A stretch of 64,000 nucleotides of DNA from Kiloniella majae. GTDB lineage: Bacteria; Pseudomonadota; Alphaproteobacteria; Kiloniellales; Kiloniellaceae. The position numbers and the translations under genes are program-made. Each line of letters starts with the position of its first letter. Position 1 is the first letter of the stretch. The notes under the pieces are model-generated. The model was given only the letters and a program-made list of their open reading frames with translations. It was not told the DNA's origin and made no database searches. The stretch is from NCBI RefSeq assembly GCF_002118315.1, contig NZ_MTSZ01000001.1:868001-932000 (forward strand). Direction: 5' to 3'. Positions 11,061 to 18,131 of this stretch are shown here, piece by piece.

Positions 11061-11528
11061 ATGACACTCGAAGTTGGTGATATTGCCCCGGATTTTACCG
11101 CACCTATCCAGGGTGACGGAGAACTGTCTCTTGGATCTCTTAAGGGGCAAGCTGTTGTACTTTATTTTTATCCAAAAGATTCCACGCCGGGCTGTACCAC
11201 AGAGGCATGTGATTTTCGGGATGCACAACCGGATTTCACCAAACTTAATGCCAAAGTCATTGGCGTTTCAAAAGACAGTGTAAAGCGTCATGACAATTTC
11301 ATTGCCAAGAATACGCTCAACTTTGATCTTGTAGCTGACTTGGACGGGAAGATTTGCGAAGCTTACGGCGTTTGGGTTCTAAAGAAGCTTTATGGTCGGG
11401 AATACATGGGTATTGAACGCGCAACTTTTTTGATTAATGCCCAAGGGGCCGTGCAGAAAATCTGGCGCAAAGTAAAAGTAAAGAACCACGTCGCTGACGT
11501 AAAAGCTGCTCTGGAAGAGCTGAGCTAA
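11061..11528 (+). CDS. bcp: Thioredoxin-dependent peroxiredoxin (Bcp/PrxQ)
   Basis: Reduces hydrogen peroxide and organic hydroperoxides in the cytoplasm, with electrons from thioredoxin. It has 155 residues, the standard Bcp size. The signature DSTPGCTTEACDFRD puts the peroxidatic Cys at residue 45 and a second Cys at 50, the same C-x4-C spacing as E. coli Bcp. GVWVLKKLYGREYMGIER is also typical. The ATG at 11061 is preceded by AAGGA at about 10 nt. It faces the minus-strand exported protein, with a hairpin between them. Confidence 0.96.
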   Translation: MTLEVGDIAPDFTAPIQGDGELSLGSLKGQAVVLYFYPKDSTPGCTTEACDFRDAQPDFTKLNAKVIGVSKDSVKRHDNFIAKNTLNFDLVADLDGKICEAYGVWVLKKLYGREYMGIERATFLINAQGAVQKIWRKVKVKNHVADVKAALEELS

Positions 11529-11554
11529 TGGACCGCGATATTTCCCTCAAAAGA

Positions 11555-11588
11555 AGATACGGGCGTAAATAGATCGCCCATATCTTTT
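11555..11588. terminator. Putative terminator between bcp and the exported protein
   Basis: An 11-bp stem with one mismatch (11555-11565 with 11575-11585) closes a 9-nt loop and runs into TTTT. It lies between convergent stop codons, so it may serve both strands. Confidence 0.6.
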
Positions 11589-11606
11589 GGGGGAGAAAAT
11601 TATGGA

Positions 11607-12338
11607 TTACTTTAAAACACTATCTGGAGAGAACCCGCACCAAGAAGCCATTTTACGATAGGCCGCAGAAAACCCGCTCAGGGAACCAACGTACAAGTCA
11701 CCACCGGAATAGTCATCCAACAAGACCACTTTATCCCCCTTGGCAAACCCGCGTAAAATATCCAGTTCCTGCCCGTTTCCACTGACATTCGCATAGGGTA
11801 TTCCCTCATTATCGATACCGGTATAAGCCGTAGCTTCATAACTCCGGCTTGTATCAGCTCTATTAATTATCCATAAAACAGCCTGATTTTGTTGTAATTG
11901 CGTTGGATACCCCCGGGCCGTGGCTTCTTGATATTCCACATAAGGCATCGCATAAGGCGGTAAAGCATCACCGTCGGATATAGAAACAGTAATAGAATCA
12001 TCTCCGTCCCCACCGGTACGGATCGAACAAATGGTTCTCAGTTCCCCATCTTCAGTGACAAATGTTTCCGCGTTTGCCTGCCAATCTTTGTATTGCTCAT
12101 ACAAAAAGCCTTCCTTGGTCGGGCGCTCATCTTTATAAGTAACAGAAGTTGCCTTTACGCTGATATCGGAATTGCCAACACCCTCTGCATTATCAGGCAT
12201 CAAAGCAGGCATTGCATCAATAATTGCTTCAAATAACTTATGACTTAACAGCCCTTCAGCGGCGACAGGCATCGTCAGACTTGAAGCCCAAACAGGTAAA
12301 CTCAATAAGACAGCAAGCCTTCTCAAAAACCTTATCAT
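11607..12338 (-). CDS. Exported protein with IalB-like C-terminal pattern
   Basis: I do not firmly recognise this 243-residue protein. It has a classical signal peptide (MIRFLRRLAVLLSLPVWASS, cleavage probable after PVAAE at about residue 28), so it should be periplasmic or secreted. The mature part holds a single pair of cysteines (C103 region ICSIRT and C235 region SWCGF). Near the end FAKGDKVVLLDDYSGGDLYV is followed by SLSGFSAAYRKM. That closing pattern (a beta strand, then SL-x-GFSAA) resembles the invasion-associated locus B family, but the match is partial and by eye. The ATG at 12338 follows GGGAGA, a good ribosome site. It converges on bcp. Confidence 0.6.
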   Translation of the reverse strand: MIRFLRRLAVLLSLPVWASSLTMPVAAEGLLSHKLFEAIIDAMPALMPDNAEGVGNSDISVKATSVTYKDERPTKEGFLYEQYKDWQANAETFVTEDGELRTICSIRTGGDGDDSITVSISDGDALPPYAMPYVEYQEATARGYPTQLQQNQAVLWIINRADTSRSYEATAYTGIDNEGIPYANVSGNGQELDILRGFAKGDKVVLLDDYSGGDLYVGSLSGFSAAYRKMASWCGFSPDSVLK

Positions 12339-12626
12339 AAAAACTATCTCCCGTTAGAGCCGTCTAATAATTGCAAGCAGAGTGATACAAGTCTCTTACG
12401 ATAGGGTTAAAACAGTGCCATCCCCTTCCCCAAATAATCAGCTCCGTTACCGTTGCAATAAATGAGAACATTGATTTACATTCACGTTCGTTTATATCAG
12501 AGAAATGATTTCCTGTATGGCAAAAGTAAATTCACCAGCGTCATCCTTTTGACATAATGGTTGTGCTAACTTGCGCCGTCGGTAAGCTTGCACGACTTTA
12601 CCTGATACGCTGCTGTAGCAAAGACA

Positions 12627-13697
12627 ATGTTCAAAGAATTAAAGAGAATTTACAAAACATTCAAAGCTGGGAAAAAGCTTAATAATAAACATGATTCCGA
12701 CCATCTGGACGCGCCAGCATCTCCTTTGTCGTTGCCTGAAAAAAATAATCCGTCTGAAACACCAAAGCAGCAAGATAACAATCAAGAGAGAGACATTCAT
12801 TCGCCACCAGCTATAGAGCAGGACAACGCTGCTCTTGCGGCAAATCATTTTTCCCGTGCCGCCAAAGAAAAAAACGAAAAGCCTGCAACTTTCTTCAAAC
12901 GCTTATACAATGCCCTATATTTGGAAGCTCTTTTTCTGGTCCTGGTTCAAATGAATGCTGCAAATGCAGAAAATAAAGAACTAGGCCTTTCTTCCGATGC
13001 ACTTTCATCCACAGCTGATACCAGCACTTCGAATGAGACACTTCTCTCGTCCACCCATGTATACTGGTCTCAGGAAACTGTTGCTTTAAATTCACTGACC
13101 TTAAAGATTGATGACTTCGTGGATGCCCAAAGCAATTTGGCGATGACATCAGAACTACAATCAGAAGACATACGGTTAGATCGTCTGTTGGAAGATGTCG
13201 CAACTCACAGTAATTTCAGCACGATCAAATTTAAAGAGCTGGATAAATCCCAAACTGTCAGCTTGCAAGAATTCAGTCAGGAAAACGAATTCGACATTAT
13301 TGAAGAAGACAACCATATTCTTATTGAACTGGATGACGATGCACTTCTTTTTGCCACCGATGAGCTCGCTGTTTTTGGTGGAAACGGCTTCAACTTCTTT
13401 ATTATGACCAACGAAGCCTTAAATATATTTGAAAACAATACATCAAATAATAGCTGGGAAAGCCTTCGTCCGGGTCAGGAGTACTTCATACTCAAAAAAG
13501 AAGATGTTCTGGAAGAAGATGTCGAGATTGTCTCTATCGAAGAAGAAGTATCTTTTGATGATGACAGTCAGGCTACAGAGATCATTACCGTGCATTATTT
13601 TATGTTTCAGGAAACGATCATCGGCATGTCCTTTGATTTACCTCCTGATTTTTATGAAAAACACGGCGACATTGATTTGGCTGCCCTTTTCGCCTAA
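12627..13697 (+). CDS. Uncharacterised acidic protein with an internal hydrophobic segment
   Basis: No family recognised. The 356 residues fall into four parts. A basic N-terminal helix (KELKRIYKTFKAGKK) comes first, then a polar, Pro/Asn/Gln-rich linker to about residue 85. A hydrophobic stretch at about 93-108 (LYLEALFLVLVQM) follows, ending in NAANAEN, which looks like a signal-peptidase site. The last part is a strongly acidic C-terminal domain rich in Asp/Glu (VLEEDVEIVSIEEE, FDDDSQATE). One reading is an exported domain behind an unusually long N-region; another is a single-pass membrane protein. The ATG at 12627 has only a weak upstream purine tract. Codon pattern is consistent with a real gene and the frame is open throughout. 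It lies just upstream of the DUF455 gene on the same strand. Confidence 0.6.
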   Translation: MFKELKRIYKTFKAGKKLNNKHDSDHLDAPASPLSLPEKNNPSETPKQQDNNQERDIHSPPAIEQDNAALAANHFSRAAKEKNEKPATFFKRLYNALYLEALFLVLVQMNAANAENKELGLSSDALSSTADTSTSNETLLSSTHVYWSQETVALNSLTLKIDDFVDAQSNLAMTSELQSEDIRLDRLLEDVATHSNFSTIKFKELDKSQTVSLQEFSQENEFDIIEEDNHILIELDDDALLFATDELAVFGGNGFNFFIMTNEALNIFENNTSNNSWESLRPGQEYFILKKEDVLEEDVEIVSIEEEVSFDDDSQATEIITVHYFMFQETIIGMSFDLPPDFYEKHGDIDLAALFA

Positions 13698-13745
13698 ACA
13701 CAGAGAATAATCCCACTTCATACACCTTCTTCTTGCAGGCACCAA

Positions 13746-14555
13746 ATGGCAAAAACACCTTCCACCCTGTCAGAAGCAGCCCGCATCGCACTGACCACTG
13801 CCAATTCCATAGAGAAAGCTGAACTCAGCAGGACCTTTGCCAAGGCATGGCAACAGGGCGAGATTAAAAGCGTGGGTACAGCAGAAATCCCGAAAGAACC
13901 TGCCCGAGAAAATAACCCCGTACTCGTCCCCCCCAGAGAAGTACCACGTAGAAAAATCACCCCGGAAGTCGAAGGACGGATCGCTCTTCTCCATGCGCTC
14001 ACCCATATTGAACTTCATGCGATAAATCTTTGCTGGGATATCATCGTTCGCTTTGCCGCAACTGAAATGCCCAAAGGCTTCTATGACGATTGGGTTTCAG
14101 TTGCCGATGATGAAGCACGTCACCATTTGCTGCTCTGTGAAAGATTGGCGCAACTGGGTTCTCACTACGGGGCTCTACCTGCTCATGCAGGTTTGTGGCA
14201 AGGCGCAGAGGTCACAGAACATAATCTCAAAGCGCGGTTAGCGGTTGTTCCCATGGTGCTTGAAGCCCGTGGTATTGATGTAACACCGGGTATGATCGAC
14301 AAACTCAAACTTGCCAAAGATTATGAAAGCGCGGAACGCCTACAAATCATATATGATGATGAGATTACACATGTTGCCAAGGGAAAGCGCTGGTTCGAGT
14401 ACCTTTGTAAACAAGACAACGAAGATCCTGTGGAAAGCTGGCAAAACATTATCCTGACGCTTTTCAAAGGCAGGGTAAAATCACCCTTTAATGTTGATGG
14501 GCGTAATCAGGCGGATTTCCCGATCGATTTTTACGGTCCGATTGCTGATCTATAA
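13746..14555 (+). CDS. DUF455 ferritin-like protein
   Basis: A member of the DUF455 family, a ferritin-like four-helix-bundle group with a likely di-metal centre and no settled reaction. It has 269 residues. The candidate metal-ligand helices are visible in order: HALTHIELHAINLCWD (about 85-100), VADDEARHHLLLCERL (about 119-134), VLEARGIDVTPG (about 170) and IYDDEITHVAKGKRWF (about 204-220). The Glu/His placement in these helices is the evidence for metal binding. The ATG at 13746 has a weak GCAGG upstream. It lies 48 bp behind the acidic orphan. The family call is firm; an oxidase or hydroxylase function is only inferred from the fold. Confidence 0.88.
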   Translation: MAKTPSTLSEAARIALTTANSIEKAELSRTFAKAWQQGEIKSVGTAEIPKEPARENNPVLVPPREVPRRKITPEVEGRIALLHALTHIELHAINLCWDIIVRFAATEMPKGFYDDWVSVADDEARHHLLLCERLAQLGSHYGALPAHAGLWQGAEVTEHNLKARLAVVPMVLEARGIDVTPGMIDKLKLAKDYESAERLQIIYDDEITHVAKGKRWFEYLCKQDNEDPVESWQNIILTLFKGRVKSPFNVDGRNQADFPIDFYGPIADL

Positions 14556-14769
14556 AATAAACCTATTACTCTCTTAAACACAAAATCAGCGACCATCACC
14601 ACATTATAGTTGCAGCCCACTTCAATTTAACTGTAAATAATAGGTATTAGGGCAATCCTGATCAAACTGGCTGCCCCTTGATAAGCTATTATTTCCTGCG
14701 CATTCCGATATCTCCTTCTCGCGCAAATCAGAATTTTTGACTTTTTATTAGAACTCAAAGGATCTCCTT

Positions 14770-16167
14770 GTGAGCAATACTTCCCAGCACCAAAAAAATT
14801 TCTTCCTCTTCGGATCGCTCCCGCTTTTATTCGTTAAAACAGCCACACCGATTATTCTGGTCATGCTGGTAAATGGTCTTTTCACACTTGTTGATGCCTA
14901 TTTTCTTGGTGAATTTGTCGGTGCTGATGCCTTGACCGCTGTAACAATGATGTTCCCTGTCTTCATGCTCATTGTTGCGCTATCAACCTGGGTATCCGGA
15001 GGCTTTTCTTCGGTACTGGCCCGACTGCTTGGAGCCAGAGAATTCGGCAAAGCCAGCACAGCCTTCACCAGCGCCTTTGTCCTTTCCGGTGTCGTCTGCT
15101 TACTTCTGATCGCTATTTTCAGCTTTGGCGGCAATCAGATGATCAACTGGGTCACCAAGGAGTCCGAGACACTAAGCGCAATGGGATACACCTATATCTC
15201 TATCCTTGTTTATGGCTCTCCCCTCATTTTCTCCCTGACCATCAGTGTTGACGCGCTTAGATGCGAAGGTAAGCTCGGCTACATGACCTTTATCTCGGTT
15301 CTTTCGACCTTGTTAAATGTCGTGTTTAACTATCTGCTTATTGTCCAGTTAGACATGGGCGTCGCAGGCTCTGCCTACGGTACCCTGCTTGCGCAAACAC
15401 TTTCATTAATCGCCGTCATTATTTATCGCTACAACACATCCTCGGCCATTTCCCTTATCTCATCGTCAGTAGAGAGAATTACATCCTTTTGGCGCGATTT
15501 TCTGGCTCTGGGGGCACCGCAAAGTCTTTCCTATCTCGGAATTTCTTTATCTTCCGGGGCAGTCTTTTATTCGCTTCAGAAATGGGGTGGTAGCAACTAC
15601 GAGGCCACCGTTACAGCCTATGGCATAACAACGCGCATACTGACCTTTAGCTTCCTGCCGTTACTTGGACTGAACCTGGGCTTTCAGACCATTGCCGGTA
15701 ACAACCAGGGCGCGCAAATTTTCCCGCGCGTTAACAACAGCCTGAAGATAGCGGCTCTCGCTGCTTTTATTTATTGTCTATCCCTACAGCTGATTTTTCA
15801 CTTTATGGCTGATACCTTGGGATCAATCTTTGTTGACGACCCGAAAATCATCTCGGAAACAGCACGTATACTTCCTCTGATCACCTTTCTTTATTTCGCA
15901 TTTGGCCCCAGTTTGATTTTATCCGGGTTCTTCCAAGCAATTGGAGATGCAAAAAGATCTGCCCTGATCAGTTTGACAAGAACTTACGTCTTCTCCATCC
16001 CCTTAACATTTATCCTACCTTTGTATTTTGGTGAGGTCGGGATCTGGTATGTCGGACCTCTAACCGAGCTTTTGATGATTGTCCTTACCCTGTTCATCCT
16101 GTCTCACAACGCAAACAGAACAGGGTACAAGCTGGGGTTATTCAAAACAGACCCGACAACCCCATGA
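14770..16167 (+). CDS. MATE family efflux transporter (first copy)
   Basis: A multidrug/toxin extrusion transporter that uses Na+ or H+ gradients. The 465 residues make about 12 hydrophobic segments in two similar halves. The first half opens with TATPIILVMLVNGLFTLVDAYFLGEFVGADALTAV-type sequence, including the MATE signature VDAYFLG, and the second half has APQSLSYLGISLSSG. The start is GTG at 14770, with AAAGGA about 6 nt upstream and no better ATG nearby. It is followed by a strong terminator, so it appears to be a single-gene unit. The substrate cannot be read from sequence. Confidence 0.9.
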   Translation: MSNTSQHQKNFFLFGSLPLLFVKTATPIILVMLVNGLFTLVDAYFLGEFVGADALTAVTMMFPVFMLIVALSTWVSGGFSSVLARLLGAREFGKASTAFTSAFVLSGVVCLLLIAIFSFGGNQMINWVTKESETLSAMGYTYISILVYGSPLIFSLTISVDALRCEGKLGYMTFISVLSTLLNVVFNYLLIVQLDMGVAGSAYGTLLAQTLSLIAVIIYRYNTSSAISLISSSVERITSFWRDFLALGAPQSLSYLGISLSSGAVFYSLQKWGGSNYEATVTAYGITTRILTFSFLPLLGLNLGFQTIAGNNQGAQIFPRVNNSLKIAALAAFIYCLSLQLIFHFMADTLGSIFVDDPKIISETARILPLITFLYFAFGPSLILSGFFQAIGDAKRSALISLTRTYVFSIPLTFILPLYFGEVGIWYVGPLTELLMIVLTLFILSHNANRTGYKLGLFKTDPTTP

Positions 16168-16200
16168 GTTGAATTTTAGATTTAATCACTATTTAATCAC

Positions 16201-16240
16201 ACAGGGGGAACGCAATTATTTGCGTTCCCCCTGTCAGTTC
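16201..16240 (+). terminator. Strong intrinsic terminator after the first MATE gene
   Basis: A perfect 14-bp stem (16201-16214 with 16221-16234) closes a 6-nt loop. A T-rich tract follows a few bases downstream. Confidence 0.85.
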
Positions 16241-16341
16241 TGTTAGTTTTTGTTTTCTTATTAAACCACAAGCTCGTTATTCCAAGTTTATGAAAAACAG
16301 AGCTTTGGTCTATAAAGTTTGTTTCTATAAGAGGACGAGAA

Positions 16342-17883
16342 TTGCCTGCGCCGGAATCCTTATTAACAGACTTCGATCTCGATTCAGCTGAACTTCTAGA
16401 AGCTATTTTTGCCGCGTCTGGTACCTACTTTGTGATTACCGATCCAGCAACAGGACTGATCCATGCCATAAGCGACGCCTGGCTCAAGATTCTGCTATAT
16501 AAAAGAGAAGAAGTTGTCGGCCATACGTCGCTGGAACTCAACATCTGGTTAAGCCCTGAAAAACGGGCTGATATGATCCAACGGATAAAGACCGACAAAG
16601 TGGTTAACCGTTTCCACACCTGCCTCCGAGGCAAAGATGGGTCTCTTCATGATTTTTCGATGACAATTCAATCAATTGTTCTCAAAAAGAAAAATTACCT
16701 TTTGTTTTGTGGGTATGACATCACAGAAGAGATAAAGGTTAAAAATTCAGCCGTATCTTCCCGAAAAATGCTGGTCGATGCCCTAGAGGCCATGAGTGAA
16801 GGATTTGTGCTCTACGATCCCGATGGACGATTGGTCATATGTAATAACAAGTTTAAACAGTTCTATGGCTATAGCGATGACGAAGCAAAACCGGGCGTTG
16901 TCGGCTATGAACTCGGCAAGCTCGATATCGAACGGGGAACAGTCCTTGTTCTCGACGGTGATAGCCAAAACTACATAAACCGACGTCAGGATCTGGCAAA
17001 AGGCCCACCAAAAGCAACCATTGTGCAGCTAAAAGATCGCCGATATCTTCTTCTCAGTGATCGCGTGACCGAAGACGGTTATACCGTCAGCATACAAAAA
17101 GACATCACCGATATAAAAGAAGCAGAGTTTGCCCTCATGCGGGCAAGAGACGAAGCTCATATTGCCAATAATACCAAGTCGGAATTTCTGGCGCATATGA
17201 GCCACGAACTGCGCACGCCGCTAAATTCCATCCTTGGTTTTACACAGGTTATGCGGGATGAATTGCTCGGGGATCTCGGGCACCCCAGATATCGGGAATA
17301 CATCAACGACGTCCATCATTCTGGTGAACACCTTCTCAACCTAATCAACGATGTGTTGGATATATCCAAAGTCGAAGCCGGAAAGTTTGAGTTGAATGAA
17401 GATGTTCTGGATCTGAAAGATACCATTTCGGCCTGTATGCAAATTATACGCGGGCGCCCGGATGCTGCCGCCCTGGATATAGAAGTAAAAACATCAAAAG
17501 AGCGGGTCTATTTTCAAGGCGATGAACGGATCATGCGCCAGATTATCCTGAACCTGCTTTCAAATGCTGTGAAGTTCACCCCGACAGACGGCAAAGTTCT
17601 TCTCGAACTCAAAAAGAACAGCGATAACAGCATTCGCCTGACAATTAGCGATACGGGATGTGGCATTGAAAAAGATGATATCCCCGTTGTCCTTGCCCCA
17701 TTTGGTCAGGCCCGCATCAACGCCCGCACAGCACATGAGGGAACAGGACTGGGACTATCCCTCAGCAAGATGCTGACAGAACTTCATGACGGCACTCTGG
17801 ATCTGAGAAGTAAAGTGAATAACGGCACAAAGGTGTCGTTGGATTTCCCGGCAACAAGATACGTTGATCCCGCATCAATCTAG
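16342..17883 (+). CDS. PAS-PAS hybrid-less sensor histidine kinase
   Basis: A soluble sensor kinase of 513 residues with no membrane segments. PAS domain 1 lies at about 18-130 (YFVITDPATGLIHAIS) and PAS domain 2 at about 140-258 (EGFVLYDPDGRLVICNNKF). The dimerisation/phosphoacceptor helix FLAHMSHELRTPLNSILGF puts the phosphorylated His at 288. The ATPase domain has the N box (QIILNLLSNAVKFT), G1 (DTGCGI) and G2 (GTGLGLSLSK). No receiver domain is attached and no response regulator is adjacent, so it is an orphan kinase. The start is TTG at 16342, with the ribosome site AGAGGACGAGA just upstream. The signal is unknown. Confidence 0.93.
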   Translation: MPAPESLLTDFDLDSAELLEAIFAASGTYFVITDPATGLIHAISDAWLKILLYKREEVVGHTSLELNIWLSPEKRADMIQRIKTDKVVNRFHTCLRGKDGSLHDFSMTIQSIVLKKKNYLLFCGYDITEEIKVKNSAVSSRKMLVDALEAMSEGFVLYDPDGRLVICNNKFKQFYGYSDDEAKPGVVGYELGKLDIERGTVLVLDGDSQNYINRRQDLAKGPPKATIVQLKDRRYLLLSDRVTEDGYTVSIQKDITDIKEAEFALMRARDEAHIANNTKSEFLAHMSHELRTPLNSILGFTQVMRDELLGDLGHPRYREYINDVHHSGEHLLNLINDVLDISKVEAGKFELNEDVLDLKDTISACMQIIRGRPDAAALDIEVKTSKERVYFQGDERIMRQIILNLLSNAVKFTPTDGKVLLELKKNSDNSIRLTISDTGCGIEKDDIPVVLAPFGQARINARTAHEGTGLGLSLSKMLTELHDGTLDLRSKVNNGTKVSLDFPATRYVDPASI

Positions 17884-18095
17884 CCACGACATTGTCTATA
17901 CTTTTTAAGTCCTGACTTTAAATAGCCCGACATAAAAGCCGATCTTGAACAGTACAGCTTTGTTTTATCTTGGAGGCTATCTATTTGAGAATAATAAAAT
18001 TTCCAAATTGCGTATACGTTAAGGGATACTTAACTTATTGTGCACTATGTTCTTGATTGAACGTGAATGTTCTTTTGATACCCTATAAACTTAAC

Positions 18096-18131
18096 AAGGC
18101 CCGTTGAACCTCCGAAACGGGCCTTTTTTTT
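18096..18131 (+). terminator. Intrinsic terminator abutting the antiporter reading frame
   Basis: A perfect 10-bp stem (18096-18105 with 18116-18125) closes a 10-nt loop and is followed by a run of eight T (18124-18131). It ends one base before the most upstream ATG of the antiporter frame. It therefore terminates transcription from the kinase side, or from a short transcript starting in 17884-18090, and argues against a start codon at 18132. Confidence 0.85.
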
